Assembly: GCF_001938985.1 (NCBI RefSeq)
Contig: NZ_MKIN01000017.1
Coordinates: 62,001 to 126,000 of the forward strand
Length of the DNA stretch: 64,000 nucleotides
Source: Gillisella taibaishanensis
Lineage (GTDB): Bacteria > Pseudomonadota > Alphaproteobacteria > Rhizobiales > Rhizobiaceae
Direction: 5' to 3'
Part shown: positions 45,117 to 55,051 of the stretch, piece after piece
Position numbering within the stretch: position 1 is the first letter of the stretch
Layout of the letters: every line of letters begins with the position of its first letter
Made by a program: the position numbers and the translations under genes
Notes under the pieces: model-generated
The model's database searches: none
Seen by the model: the letters and a program-made list of their open reading frames with translations, nothing else
Told to the model about the DNA's origin: nothing

Positions 45117-45626
45117 ATGGCTGAGATCAAGGATCCGGAAAACACCATCATCATGGAAACCACCAAGGGCAAGGTTGTCATCAGCCTTTTCCCGGACCTG
45201 GCCCCCGGCCATGTCGCCCGTATCAAGGAACTGTCGCGCGAAGGTGCCTATGACGGCGTCGTCTTCCACCGCGTCATTCCCGATTTCATGGCTCAGACCG
45301 GTGACGTCAAGTTCGGCAAGAAGGGCGGCGAAAGCTTCAACCCTGGAAGGGCCGGCATGGGTGGTTCCGACAAGCCGGACCTGCAGGCTGAATTTTCGGC
45401 TACCCCGCATGTGCGCGGCACCTGCTCCATGGCTCGTTCGCAGAGCCCTAACTCGGCCAACTCGCAGTTCTTTGTCTGCTTCACCGATGCCCCTTGGCTG
45501 AACAAGCAGTACTCCGTCTGGGGTCAGGTCATCGAAGGCATGGACGTGATCGACGCCGTCAAGAAGGGCGAGCCGGTTACCGATCCCGATTCGATCGTCT
45601 CGATGAAGGTCGCTGCCGACGTCTGA
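45117..45626 (+). CDS. ppiB: Cyclophilin-type peptidyl-prolyl isomerase, cytoplasmic
   Basis: A 169-aa cyclophilin without signal peptide. [20 protein letters not shown] and [20 protein letters not shown] carry the active-site Arg, Gln and Phe. It differs from the preceding gene by lacking an export signal and having a longer loop after the first motif. AAGGAG 7 nt before ATG. Probably arisen by duplication with the exported copy. Confidence 0.95.
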   Translation: MAEIKDPENTIIMETTKGKVVISLFPDLAPGHVARIKELSREGAYDGVVFHRVIPDFMAQTGDVKFGKKGGESFNPGRAGMGGSDKPDLQAEFSATPHVRGTCSMARSQSPNSANSQFFVCFTDAPWLNKQYSVWGQVIEGMDVIDAVKKGEPVTDPDSIVSMKVAADV

Positions 45627-45715
45627 TTTCGGCGCTTTTATCAGCCCGCTCCGGCGCTTTCGCGACGGGGCGGGTTTTCGCGTTTCCATCCCATACGAGT
45701 CCCCAGCAAAAAATC

Positions 45716-46807
45716 ATGCGTGTAGACCTGTTCGATTTCGATCTTCCCGAGGAAAACATTGCGCTGCGCCCGGCCAATCCGCGCGATCATGCGCGGTTTC
45801 TCGTGGTGCGCCCGGATGAGGATCCGCAATTGCAGGAGGCGCATGTCTACGATCTCCCGTCCTTCCTGAAGGCTGGCGATGCGTTGGTTTTCAACGACAC
45901 CAAGGTGATCCCGGCGCAACTCGAGGGCTTTCGCCTGCGCGACGGCGCCGAGCGCACGGCGGTCTCGTGCACGCTGCATATGCGGGTGGCCGCCAACCGC
46001 TGGAAGGCGTTTGCTCGGCCGGGCAAGCGCATCAAGCAAGGCGACCGCATCACCTTTGGCGGTTCCGACAACAATGCCTGCATGCTGGGCGAGCTGGTTG
46101 CCACCGTGGCCGAGAAGGGCGAGGCGGGCGAAATCGATCTCGCCTTCGATCTGTCTGGGCCTGATCTTGATCAGGCGATCGCCACCGTCGGCCATATTCC
46201 GCTACCGCCGTATATCGCCGCCAAGCGGCCGGAAGACGGCCAGGACCGCATGGATTACCAGACGATTTATGCGCGCGAGGAGGGGGCCGTGGCCGCTCCG
46301 ACCGCCGGTCTGCATTTCACACCCGCCCTATTCGAGGCGCTGGACAAGGCTGGCATCGAGCGACATTTCGTGACGCTGCATGTCGGCGCCGGCACCTTCC
46401 TGCCTGTGAAGGCCGATGATACCGATGACCATAAGATGCACCAGGAAATCGGCCATGTATCAGCCGAAACGGCCGCTGCCCTGAACGCGGTCAAGGCTCG
46501 GGGCGGGCGGATCGTCAGCGTCGGCACCACCTCGCTGCGGCTGCTGGAAAGCGCTGCAGGAGACGACGGCCTCATCCATCCCTGGTCCGACGCGACAGGC
46601 ATTTTCATCACCCCCGGCTATCGCTTCAAGGCGGTGGATGTGCTGATGACCAATTTCCATCTGCCGAAATCGACGCTGTTCATGCTGGTTTCGGCCTTTG
46701 CGGGTTTTGAGACCATGCGGGCGGCCTATGCCCATGCGATTGAAACCGGCTACCGTTTTTACTCCTACGGCGATTCCAGCCTGCTCTTCCGGAAAGACAA
46801 ACAATAA
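45716..46807 (+). CDS. queA: S-adenosylmethionine:tRNA ribosyltransferase-isomerase
   Basis: A 363-aa enzyme of queuosine synthesis. It transfers the ribosyl part of AdoMet to preQ1 at the tRNA wobble position. Typical stretches: [66 protein letters not shown] and [21 protein letters not shown] 45716 is chosen because the frame further upstream lies inside ppiB. Its stop overlaps the tgt start (TAATG), coupling two successive steps of the pathway. Confidence 0.97.
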   Translation: MRVDLFDFDLPEENIALRPANPRDHARFLVVRPDEDPQLQEAHVYDLPSFLKAGDALVFNDTKVIPAQLEGFRLRDGAERTAVSCTLHMRVAANRWKAFARPGKRIKQGDRITFGGSDNNACMLGELVATVAEKGEAGEIDLAFDLSGPDLDQAIATVGHIPLPPYIAAKRPEDGQDRMDYQTIYAREEGAVAAPTAGLHFTPALFEALDKAGIERHFVTLHVGAGTFLPVKADDTDDHKMHQEIGHVSAETAAALNAVKARGGRIVSVGTTSLRLLESAAGDDGLIHPWSDATGIFITPGYRFKAVDVLMTNFHLPKSTLFMLVSAFAGFETMRAAYAHAIETGYRFYSYGDSSLLFRKDKQ

Positions 46808-47937
46808 TGAGCGAGCAGTTCACCTTTACCCTCAAGGCCACCAGCGGCAAAGCCCGGCTCGGCGAGGTCTCTATGCCGCGCGGCACGATCCGCACGCCGG
46901 CCTTCATGCCGGTCGGCACGGTCGGCACGGTCAAGGCCATGTATTTGGATCAGGTCAGGGAAGGGGGTGCCGATATTATTCTTGGCAATACCTACCACCT
47001 GATGCTGCGCCCCGGCCCGGAGCGCGTCGCGCGCCTCGGCGGATTGCACGAACTGATCCGCTGGCCGCAGCCGATCCTGACCGACAGCGGCGGGTTTCAG
47101 GTCATGTCGCTGTCTGGTCTGCGCAAGCTCGACGAACAGGGCGTAACCTTCAAGAGCCATATCGATGGCTCCCTGCACCATATGTCGCCGGAGCGGTCGA
47201 TCGAGATCCAGGGCCTGCTCGACAGCGATATCCAGATGCAACTCGACGAATGCGTGGCGCTGCCGGCCGAGCCGCGCGAGATCGAGCGCGCCATGGAAAT
47301 GTCACTGCGCTGGGCAGAGCGCTGCCGAGTCGCTTTTGGCGAGCAGCCGGGCAAGGCGATGTTCGGCATCGTCCAGGGCGGCGACCAGCCGGCCTTGCGA
47401 ATCCGTTCGGCAGAAGGCCTGAAACAGCTGGATTTGAAGGGTTATGCGGTGGGTGGCCTCGCGGTCGGTGAGCCTCAGGACGTGATGCTGTCGATGCTCG
47501 ACATTACCCTGCCGGTGCTTCCAAGCGAAAAGCCGCGCTACCTGATGGGCGTCGGCACGCCTGACGATATCCTGAAATCGGTGGCGCGCGGCATCGACAT
47601 GTTCGATTGCGTGATGCCGACCCGCTCGGGCCGTCACGGCCTTGCCTTCACCCGACGCGGCAAGGTCAATATCCGCAATGCCCGTCATGCCGAAGATATG
47701 CGGCCTCTGGATGAACAGTCATCCTGCCCGGCGGCCCGGGACTATTCCCGCGCCTATCTGCATCATCTGGTGCGCTCCAACGAAGCGCTGGGCGGCATGC
47801 TTCTGTCCTGGAACAACCTTTCCTACTATCAGGAACTGATGCAGGGCATTCGCCAATCGATCGCCGAAGGCCGTTTTGAGGATTTCATGGCCGAGACGAT
47901 GGAGTGCTGGGCGAGGGGCGATATCGATCCCGCATGA
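46807..47937 (+). CDS. tgt: tRNA-guanine transglycosylase
   Basis: A 376-aa enzyme that exchanges the wobble guanine for preQ1 in tRNA. Catalytic Asp residues lie in [12 protein letters not shown] and [32 protein letters not shown] and [11 protein letters not shown] are conserved. The C-terminal zinc motif, which is usually CxCxxC...H, here reads [17 protein letters not shown], so two of the three cysteines are missing while the His remains. Overlaps queA by one base. Confidence 0.95.
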   Translation: MSEQFTFTLKATSGKARLGEVSMPRGTIRTPAFMPVGTVGTVKAMYLDQVREGGADIILGNTYHLMLRPGPERVARLGGLHELIRWPQPILTDSGGFQVMSLSGLRKLDEQGVTFKSHIDGSLHHMSPERSIEIQGLLDSDIQMQLDECVALPAEPREIERAMEMSLRWAERCRVAFGEQPGKAMFGIVQGGDQPALRIRSAEGLKQLDLKGYAVGGLAVGEPQDVMLSMLDITLPVLPSEKPRYLMGVGTPDDILKSVARGIDMFDCVMPTRSGRHGLAFTRRGKVNIRNARHAEDMRPLDEQSSCPAARDYSRAYLHHLVRSNEALGGMLLSWNNLSYYQELMQGIRQSIAEGRFEDFMAETMECWARGDIDPA

Positions 47938-48014
47938 TCAATATACGCCTCTGCCCGCATCTCACCCGTCCGGCGGCGCGACATGCCGGGCGATTGCAAG
48001 CAGGCTCTCTAACG

Positions 48015-48272
48015 TCAGTGATGGTCGACCATTGCTGACGAGAGGCCGAGAGACGAAGCAGCCTGCGAGGCAAACGAGGCCTGCAAGGCGAGAGCTTCGA
48101 TCAGGGACTGCTGGATCGCGTTGCGCAATTGCTGAGAGGATTTGATCGTCTGCTTCTTGTCGAGCCACTGTGCCGCGTTCATCAGGTTCGCGCCTTCCTG
48201 AACCATGATGCGGTGCGCCCGCTCCAGCGCCCAGGTTTCCCAATCCTCGTTGAGAAAGTGATCAATAGACAT
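48015..48272 (-). CDS. Hypothetical protein, 85 aa
   Basis: An 85-aa soluble, helical protein (MSIDHFLNEDWETWALERAH, then KKQTIKSSQQLRNAIQQSLI), ending in an Ala/Ser-rich tail. No family is recognised. In-frame ATGs at 48314 and 48293 precede it; ATG 48272 is chosen because the sequence from there has protein-like composition. It converges on tgt. Confidence 0.6.
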   Translation of the reverse strand: MSIDHFLNEDWETWALERAHRIMVQEGANLMNAAQWLDKKQTIKSSQQLRNAIQQSLIEALALQASFASQAASSLGLSSAMVDHH

Positions 48273-48484
48273 AGCATCTGCCCCCGGAAACATGTCCGTT
48301 ACCCCGCGATTCATTCGCTGGATGAAGATACCAAAGCTTATGATTCGCTAAAAAACAAAAACGTCGGATAAGGCACTTTTTTTGGTTAAAGCATGGAACT
48401 TTTTCAAAGACTTAAAATCGGACAAGTTAAACTGGTGATTTGCCCGGCTTCGCCTTTCAAAGATTATCTTAGGGGGTGAGTATA

Positions 48485-48508
48485 GGCGGCACTCGCAATT
48501 TTGCCGCC
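48485..48508 (+). repeat. Leader hairpin before the broken phosphoesterase gene
   Basis: GGCGGCA (48485-48491) and TGCCGCC (48502-48508) pair around a 10-nt loop, 41 nt before ATG 48550. There is no T-run beyond TT. Confidence 0.35.
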
Positions 48509-48549
48509 TTGGACTTCATTCCAGGAACACAGAACCACCCGGAGAGCGT

Positions 48550-49304
48550 ATGCGCATTTTCGTCGGATCAGACTTCCATGCAGATCATCGCGAGAACATG
48601 GATTGGCTTCGGCAGATCTCCAGCGAAGACTATCGTCAGGACATTCTTGTGGTCGCCGGCGATGTGGCCAACGGCCTTGCGCTCTTCGAGACCGTGATGG
48701 CACTGTTCGCGAACCGGTTTTCCAAGGTCCTTTACGTGCCTGGCAATCACGATCTCTGGGTCGATGAAAAGGGGCAGGGCACATCTTTCGACAAGTTCAG
48801 CCGGATTCAGGAGGTCTGCACCGCGCTGGGATCAGCATGCAGCCTCTAGCACTCAACAACACGCTCATCGTTCCTCTGCTCGGCTGGTATGATTATTCGT
48901 TTGGCGAACCGGGTTCGATCCTCAAGCAGGCCTGGATGGATTATCGCCGCTGCGACTGGGACGGCGCCAGCGATGAAGAGGTCAGCCAATTCTTCGATGC
49001 CGCCAACCCGACGCTTGATACCGGATATTACAGCTCGGTCCTGTCTTTCTCGCACTTCCTGCCGCGGATAGACCTGATGCCGGAGCGCATGCCGGAAAAA
49101 TACCGTTTCCTTTATCCCGTCCTCGGCTCCAGCCGTCTGGAAAGCCGCATCGCGGCGCTCGGTGCCCACACCCATATCTATGGTCACAGCCACCTCAACC
49201 GCCGCCTGGTGCGAGACGGGCGCACCTATATCAACAACGCTTTCGGCTATCCCTCGGAGCGCGATATTGCGGCACGAATGCTGGTGCATGTGGCGGATGT
49301 TTAA
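48550..49304 (+). pseudogene. Metallophosphoesterase, frameshifted
   Basis: Two adjacent frames together make one calcineurin-like phosphoesterase. The first (48550-48849) holds DxH in SDFHADH, GDVANG and GNHD. The second (48837-49304) holds YSFGEPG and the C-terminal metal motif THIYGHSHLNRR. Joining them needs one extra base at GGG 48828-48830: with a fourth G the frame reads through as Leu-Gly-Ile-Ser-Met-Gln-Pro. Each half lacks part of the metal site, so the gene is non-functional as read, unless the missing G is a sequencing error or is restored by slippage. Confidence 0.8.
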
Positions 49305-49396
49305 GGCGTATGGCAGGATGAAGATCTAGGGTTCTCTTGGCCATCGGTCTTCGCAGGATTAGACGCGGTTCCGACGTCCTTGACCTCGGAGGTTTG

Positions 49397-50106
49397 TATG
49401 CGGGTAGGCTTCAGGACCGGACTGAGCTTCGACGAGACAAGACCGAATTGGGACGGGACGCGGCCTCGACCGCTCGCCTGGACTGTATGGTATCCCACGG
49501 CCGATCCATCCCCACCTGTCGCTACCCAGTCAGGATCCTGGTTCAGGAGAGAGGCCGTCGTTGCAGAGGCAGATCTCTTGGAGCGCGACCAAGCTCTGGA
49601 TCTGGTGCTTTTGTCGCACGGGACGGGCGCAACGGCCGCAGCCTTAGAATGGCTAGGCTTTCGCCTGGCGCAGCATGGCTACGTCGCTCTGGCAGTCAAT
49701 CATCATGGCAATACCGGTTCATCATGGCAATACCGGTTCCGAACCTTACCGAGCCGAGGGTTTCCTTTGTCTCTGGGAACGGGCTGCAGATTTCACCGCC
49801 ATTCTCAACGACACCTCTTGGCGGCAGGCTCTTGGGGGCAACATCAGCCGTGAGGCGTCGGTCGCAGGTTTTTCGGCCGGTGCCTATACCGCGCTGCTGC
49901 TTGCGGGAGCACGGGTTGCCTATTCACAATTCGAGCCGGACAATCCGGTCAAAAGTCCCGTGCGCGGTCCGCGTGAGTTTCCAAACCTCGTCGACGAATT
50001 CGCGAAGCTCAACAACAACCCAACCTTTCGAAGCGCGTGGGAGCGCCGGCGAGGGGATTTTTCGGACCACCGCATCTTAATGGCATTCATAGCGGGTGAA
50101 GGGTGA
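49397..50106 (+). pseudogene. Alpha/beta hydrolase (predicted dienelactone hydrolase), broken by a tandem duplication
   Basis: The 5' part (from ATG 49397: RVGFRTGLSFDETRPNW, then LVLLSHGTGATAAALEWLGF and YVALAVNHHGNTG) and the 3' part (SEPYRAEGFLCLWERAADFT, VAGFSAGAYTALLL with the GxSxG nucleophile) lie in different frames. The break is exactly a 19-bp tandem duplication at 49700-49737. Removing one copy restores the frame. The 3' end also stops early, soon after SDHRI where relatives continue to the catalytic Asp and His, so it is probably truncated too. The family resembles COG4188. Confidence 0.78.
49700..49737 (+). repeat. Perfect 19-bp tandem duplication
   Basis: TCATCATGGCAATACCGGT occurs twice head-to-tail (49700-49718 and 49719-49737). 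Nineteen is not a multiple of three, so it shifts the hydrolase frame. Confidence 0.95.
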
Positions 50107-50287
50107 TATGGGGAGCCATGGATTTGGGTAATCCACAAATGCGATAAGATAGATTATGGAACTAAGGGATTAGTGTAAGCGCCTGATATGATGGTCGGTT
50201 CAGGCTTGGCAGCGCTTCCTTCACTTGACCTCTAGATGTTCATCGCCGACGATCGGGTGACCAATTCGATCGAAACGGCACGCTACC

Positions 50288-50755
50288 TTGTACATCCTGA
50301 AGCCTGGCATAAAAAGAGATCCCGTACGGCGATGGGCGCTGCCTGATCGTATCTTCTTTGGACATGGTGCCTGCGCCATCTTAGCTGGCGTGTTTTTGCG
50401 GGACGCAGTGCTTGACGATTTTTACGCCGAGCGAGTCATTCCCGGTGATGGATTCGCTGGCAACCATATCTTTGTAACTGACGGTATTCTCGCATTCGAT
50501 CATCACGGTTACTCGCTGCGAAACCGATTGCTAACCTACCATACCAATGGTTGGAGAAAACGATCTGGTTCGGGATGGAATTGCCGTCTGGAAAAAGTAA
50601 CGTTTGATTTGCTCGATGGACGCGACCTCAATGACAACAAGATGCTTGGGCCGGATCAGTATCTCCACAACCCGATAGCGCGCGCGGAACGATATCTAGC
50701 TCGGGTGGATCATGCTCAGGCAAGCGCCCGGGCACACGCCAGAATCGGACAATAA
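50288..50755 (+). CDS. Hypothetical protein, possibly 5'-truncated
   Basis: A 155-aa frame starting with TTG 50288. The sequence KPGIKRDPVRRWALPDRIFF, GHGACAILAGVFL, GFAGNHIFVTDGILAFDHHG reads as real protein and resembles a small uncharacterised bacterial family that I cannot name. The end is Arg/Ala-rich. An in-frame stop lies 30 nt upstream, so only TTG or a non-canonical start is available. Standing after two broken genes, it may itself be a remnant. Function unknown. Confidence 0.55.
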   Translation: MYILKPGIKRDPVRRWALPDRIFFGHGACAILAGVFLRDAVLDDFYAERVIPGDGFAGNHIFVTDGILAFDHHGYSLRNRLLTYHTNGWRKRSGSGWNCRLEKVTFDLLDGRDLNDNKMLGPDQYLHNPIARAERYLARVDHAQASARAHARIGQ

Positions 50756-50771
50756 AGCCGGCCTCTAGCCC

Positions 50772-51701
50772 TTACCCAAACCGATCCAGTCGGCTAGCAG
50801 CAAGATCGGCCAGCACGGACAGTGCCAGCGACCTTGCGTCGCGCGCCCGGTTGAACAGGCCTATAGGCGACTTGATCCGGGCGATGTCGGTTTCGCTGTG
50901 ACCGCGCTCGCGCAGCCTCAGCATGCGTCGTTCATGGGTGCGCTTGCTTCCCAAAGCGCCGATGTAGAATGGTGTAGCCAAAAGCGCTGCTTCGAGCACG
51001 GGCAGTTCGAGGTCGATGTCGTGATGCAGCAGCACTACGGCGGTGTCGGCGTCGATGTGGGTAGCGTCCGGCTGAGTTTGGCCAGCGTAGTAGCGTTTTA
51101 GTTCGTATCCTGCGGCCTCCGCCAGTCTCGCTGTCATATCGGCCTCGATAGTCCGTCCGGACAAGACTATCCGCATTGTCGGCCGGTAGATGGTGGTGAA
51201 TGCATTGTCCTGCCAGCCATTGCGGGCGGGTGGTGCCACTACACTCAGCGTCTCGATGTTGCTGTCGTAACGCAAGCCTGATGGTATGCGGGTCCGGAGC
51301 CGTTCCAGCATGCCGCGCACGGCGTTGGCATCGCGCAGAACATGGATGGCGACGGTGATGCCGCCACCACAGGGTAGCGTGATGTCGAAGAAGGGCGAGC
51401 CATCGCCGAACAGGACCTGGCGATCCCTGCCCTTGTCTATTGCGTCCAACGCTTCGCTTGCGACGGCGGCCTCAATGCAGCCGCCTGACAGGAAGCCGCA
51501 GTAGCGACCATCGGCCCGTATCGTCATGATTGCGCCGAGCGCCCGAGCTGAGCCGCCACGGATCTCCACCAGCGTCGCGATGGCTGCACCTTGTCCTGCA
51601 GCAAAGCTGTCAGCTGCAAATTGCAGCGCGGCCACCGGATCGTCGCTGATGAAGGCTGGTTCCGGCGCCAGCAACGGTAATCTTGAAGCTGGGCTGTCCA
51701 T
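50772..51701 (-). CDS. paoD: XdhC/PaoD-family molybdenum cofactor insertion protein
   Basis: A 309-aa XdhC/CoxI protein. VEIRGGSARALGAIMTIRADG and YCGFLSGGCIEAAV make up the XdhC N-terminal domain; the C-terminal Rossmann-like domain includes LPVLEAALLATPFYIGALGSKRTHERRM. These chaperones bind the molybdenum cofactor, promote its sulfuration and insert it into xanthine-oxidase-family enzymes, here the three-subunit enzyme encoded just upstream. It is the last gene of the leftward operon (79-nt gap). Confidence 0.9.
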   Translation of the reverse strand: MDSPASRLPLLAPEPAFISDDPVAALQFAADSFAAGQGAAIATLVEIRGGSARALGAIMTIRADGRYCGFLSGGCIEAAVASEALDAIDKGRDRQVLFGDGSPFFDITLPCGGGITVAIHVLRDANAVRGMLERLRTRIPSGLRYDSNIETLSVVAPPARNGWQDNAFTTIYRPTMRIVLSGRTIEADMTARLAEAAGYELKRYYAGQTQPDATHIDADTAVVLLHHDIDLELPVLEAALLATPFYIGALGSKRTHERRMLRLRERGHSETDIARIKSPIGLFNRARDARSLALSVLADLAASRLDRFG

Positions 51702-51779
51702 GGTTTTTCCTGTTGTTCATCCGATGCGGCGGCGATGCGCATAAGACATTTCTGCTCTGCGCACCGCCACGGCATAACC

Positions 51780-54071
51780 TCAGATCAGCTTTTCCAGGGT
51801 AATCGGCAGGTCACGTACGCGCTTGCCGGTGGCATGGAAAACAGCATTGGCGATCGCAGGCGCCACGCCGACGATACCCACCTCGCCCACGCCCTTACCG
51901 CCGAGTGCTGAGGCATTGTAGTCGGGCTCGCCGACCGAAATGACCTGGATATCAGGAATGTCGGCATTGGTCGGCACCAGATAATCGGCCATGTTGGCGT
52001 TGACGGTCCGGCCATTTCGATTGTCGACCAGACCTTCCTCCAACAGCGCCTGACCGATGCCCATGATGATGCCGCCGCGCCACTGGCTTTCGACCATCTT
52101 CGGATTATAGAGCCGGCCGCAATCGAAGGCCGAGACCATTCTCGACACCCGGACCGTGCCGAAATCCTCGTCGACGCGGACCTCGACGAAATGGGCGCTC
52201 CAACTGTGCATGGAGTGATCGCCCATGGTTGGGCCTTGCACACGGGCCATACTGGTCCAGGCGCCCTTATGATCGGCAGCGCTCTGAGCGTCATCGGGCA
52301 GGGTGTTGCGCCTGACTTCGATGACATCGCGGCCCAGCGCCGCCAACAGTTCGGGCAGGGGCAGGGAGCCCCCCTCACCTCTGGTGGTCGAGATCCGACC
52401 ATCACTCAGCGTCAGGATATTGGCACCGGTTTCGCGCAGCGGCGATTGCGGATCATTGATGGCTAGCGCCAACACCTCGTCGCGGGCAGCGAGTGCTGCC
52501 TTGTGCACGGCGCCTGTGATCGAGCCCGCCAGCATTGAGCCGCCGGCGATGGCCGATCCCGGCAGGTTGGAATCGCCAAGCACGATATCGATTTGCTCGA
52601 CCGGTACGCCCAGCGCTTCCGCCGCCGTCTGGGCGAGGATCGTATAGGTACCCTGCCCCATGTCGATGGCCCCGCTGACCACTTCGACCCGACCGTTGGC
52701 GCGGATGCGGATCATCGCTTCGCTGGGTGCCCTAATCACCGGAAAGGTGCCGCAGCCGATGCCCCAGCCGATCAACTGCCGGCCATCCCGCATGGAGCGC
52801 GGCGCAGCCGAACGCTTAGACCAGCCGAAGGCTTCGGCGCCTTTCACCAATGCCTCGCGCATATGCCGGGTCGACCAGGGTTTCCCGGACTGATAGTCGC
52901 GATCGGGCTGATTTTTCAGACGCAGCTCCAGCGGGTCCATGTTGAGAGCGACAGCCAATTCGTCGATCGCACATTCGATTCCATAGGCGCTCGGGTTCTT
53001 GCCTGGACCACGCAAAGCGCCTGGTGTGACGGTGTTGACCGGTACGACGCGATGCTGCGAGCTGAAATTCTCGACCTTGTAGAGGATCGGTGTCGCGGCG
53101 CCGGTCTGCTCTGGGTAATCCATATAGACTGAGGTTTCGCTGGCACCGCGATGGACGATGGCTTGGAGAATACCGTCTTTAGTTGCGCCCAGTGCCAGCG
53201 TCTGGCGCGTGGCGGCACGTCCGCCATAGCTGGTAAAATTCTGCGGCCGGGTGACAGCCAGCCGCACTGGCCGGCCCAGCCGCCTTGCCGCTGCCGCTGC
53301 CACCGCACCGTAGGAGAGCGCGCCGCCCTTGGAACCGAAACCGCCGCCGATGAAGGGCGAAACAATCCGGACATTTTCCAGCGGCAAGCCGAACCACTCC
53401 GCATAGGAACGGGCCATGCCATGGGTCCACTGGCTGGGCTCCCAAAGCGTCAGTTGATCGCCCTCCCAATGGGCAGTCAAGCCATGCGGCTCCATCGCGA
53501 CGTGATATTCGCGCGGTGTACGATATTCCGCCTCGATGCGCACGGGCGAGGCGGCAAGGGCTGCTTCGGCATCGCCCCAGTCGGCATTCAGGTTCTCCAT
53601 AACCTTGCCCTCGCCCGCTCTCGGGTCGTCAAGGCTGGAGACGCCGGGCTTTTCCTCATAGGTCACCCGCACCAAGCGCGCCGCCTCCGCAGCCTGCTCG
53701 CGACTGGCGGCGAATACGGCTGCGATGGACTGGCCGTTATAGACGACTTCTTCGGTGAAAGGCTGATAGGGCGTGTCGTCTGGACGATTGCCGTGCCAGT
53801 CGGACGCGGTCATCAGCCCAAGATCATCCTTTGGTGTCAGCACCGCCACCACGCCGGGTGCGGCCTCGGCTGCGGCTGTGTCGATGGAAACAATGCGGCC
53901 ACTGGCAATTGTCGCCTGAACCAAGACTCCATGCACGAGATTTTCGGCCGGATATTCGAGCGCGTAGGTGGCGGCACCCGTGACCTTCATCTGGCCTTCG
54001 AACCGAGACAACCGGCCGCCAACCGCGCCATCTGCGGCATTCCCATGTTTGCGCGCTGTTACGATCGTCAT
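51780..54071 (-). CDS. paoC: Molybdopterin subunit of an aldehyde oxidoreductase (PaoC-like)
   Basis: A 763-aa xanthine-oxidase-family large subunit. Segments: RFEGQMKVTGAATYALEY at the start, GGGFGSKGGALSYGAVAAAAARRLGR, ALRGPGKNPSAYGIECAIDELA, and the catalytic Glu in GKGVGEVGIVGVAPAIANAV near the C-terminus. It probably oxidises aldehydes (aromatic aldehydes in E. coli PaoABC). No signal peptide. Overlaps the FAD-subunit gene by 4 nt. Confidence 0.92.
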   Translation of the reverse strand: MTIVTARKHGNAADGAVGGRLSRFEGQMKVTGAATYALEYPAENLVHGVLVQATIASGRIVSIDTAAAEAAPGVVAVLTPKDDLGLMTASDWHGNRPDDTPYQPFTEEVVYNGQSIAAVFAASREQAAEAARLVRVTYEEKPGVSSLDDPRAGEGKVMENLNADWGDAEAALAASPVRIEAEYRTPREYHVAMEPHGLTAHWEGDQLTLWEPSQWTHGMARSYAEWFGLPLENVRIVSPFIGGGFGSKGGALSYGAVAAAAARRLGRPVRLAVTRPQNFTSYGGRAATRQTLALGATKDGILQAIVHRGASETSVYMDYPEQTGAATPILYKVENFSSQHRVVPVNTVTPGALRGPGKNPSAYGIECAIDELAVALNMDPLELRLKNQPDRDYQSGKPWSTRHMREALVKGAEAFGWSKRSAAPRSMRDGRQLIGWGIGCGTFPVIRAPSEAMIRIRANGRVEVVSGAIDMGQGTYTILAQTAAEALGVPVEQIDIVLGDSNLPGSAIAGGSMLAGSITGAVHKAALAARDEVLALAINDPQSPLRETGANILTLSDGRISTTRGEGGSLPLPELLAALGRDVIEVRRNTLPDDAQSAADHKGAWTSMARVQGPTMGDHSMHSWSAHFVEVRVDEDFGTVRVSRMVSAFDCGRLYNPKMVESQWRGGIIMGIGQALLEEGLVDNRNGRTVNANMADYLVPTNADIPDIQVISVGEPDYNASALGGKGVGEVGIVGVAPAIANAVFHATGKRVRDLPITLEKLI

Positions 54072-55051
54072 GCGATGCCTCCAAGCGTGAGGATGGCGCG
54101 GGCAATGGTGCGCGGCGCCAAATGAACCTTGTAGTGATTATCGCCCTGGGTGACGGCGCCTTCGACGGCGAGCCGGCTCGCCCGTTCTACGGCACGTGCA
54201 TCAAGGGTCTTGCCGATCAGCGCCTGCTCGACGGCGCGTGCGCGCCAAGGCTTGCTGGCGACACCACCGATCGCCACCCTGATATCCCTAACCGTGTGCC
54301 CGTCCTCCTCGAAGTCGAGGCCAACAGCAGCGCTTGCAGCGGCAAATTCATAGGATTGGCGATCACGGACCTTGAGATATATCGAATGGGTTGCAGCCTT
54401 GCTTGCCGGTATCGTGATGGCCGTGATAATTTCGCCTGGCTGCAACACTGTTTCCAGATGTGGCGCCGCACCGTAGGGCAGGAAGAAATCATCGATGGCA
54501 ACCTTGCGGCTGCCAAGTTCGACGACGGCATCGAAGGCCGTCAGTGCCACGGCCAAGTCACCAGGGTAGCTGGCAATGCATTCCTCGCTTGTGCCGAGAA
54601 TGGCATGATTGCGGGTCACGCCGCCGATGGCCGAGCAGCCAGAACCAGGGGTCCGTTTGTTACAGGCAGCGAAATTTGCGGGGTCACGGAAATAGGTGCA
54701 GCGGGTGCGCTGCATCAGGTTTCCGCCGAGGCTTGCCATGTTGCGCAACTGTGCCGAGGCAGACAGCGCCAGTGATTGGGCAATTGCCGGAAAGCGCGCC
54801 TTGATATCGGGATGGTCTGCCACAGCGGCCATTTTCGCCAGCGCGCCGATTTCGGCGCCGGTGTCGTTTACGGTAATTGCGTCCAGCCCCGGAATCCTGC
54901 TGATGTCGATCACATCGTCAGGGGCTTCCACTGCAGATTTGGCAAGATCCAGCAGACTGGTGCCACCTGCCAACAGGGCAACGCCGGCCTTTCGGGCCGC
55001 TTCGCGTGCATCGTCGATGGACTGGGCGCGGCTATAGGAAAAATTCTTCAT
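54068..55051 (-). CDS. paoB: FAD-binding subunit with [4Fe-4S] loop (PaoB-like)
   Basis: A 327-aa FAD subunit (CoxM family): GVALLAGGTSLLDLAKSAVE, ASLGGNLMQRTRCTYFRDPA, and CNKRTPGSGCSAIGG with ILGTSEECIASYPGD. The four cysteines in this insert are those that bind the extra [4Fe-4S] cluster in E. coli PaoB, a feature not found in ordinary xanthine dehydrogenase subunits. It carries electrons between the molybdenum and 2Fe-2S subunits and FAD. Overlaps both neighbours by 4 nt. Confidence 0.92.
   Translation of the reverse strand: MKNFSYSRAQSIDDAREAARKAGVALLAGGTSLLDLAKSAVEAPDDVIDISRIPGLDAITVNDTGAEIGALAKMAAVADHPDIKARFPAIAQSLALSASAQLRNMASLGGNLMQRTRCTYFRDPANFAACNKRTPGSGCSAIGGVTRNHAILGTSEECIASYPGDLAVALTAFDAVVELGSRKVAIDDFFLPYGAAPHLETVLQPGEIITAITIPASKAATHSIYLKVRDRQSYEFAAASAAVGLDFEEDGHTVRDIRVAIGGVASKPWRARAVEQALIGKTLDARAVERASRLAVEGAVTQGDNHYKVHLAPRTIARAILTLGGIA

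Noticed and set aside
48550..49304. Two separate small genes instead of one broken phosphoesterase
   Set aside because: The metal-binding motifs of one domain are divided between the two frames and a single G restores continuity.
49361..49396. Fourth CCTTGRA-type hairpin before the broken hydrolase
   Set aside because: TCCTTGAC occurs just before a ribosome site, but the loop differs (GAC for GRA) and only a 4-bp stem can form.
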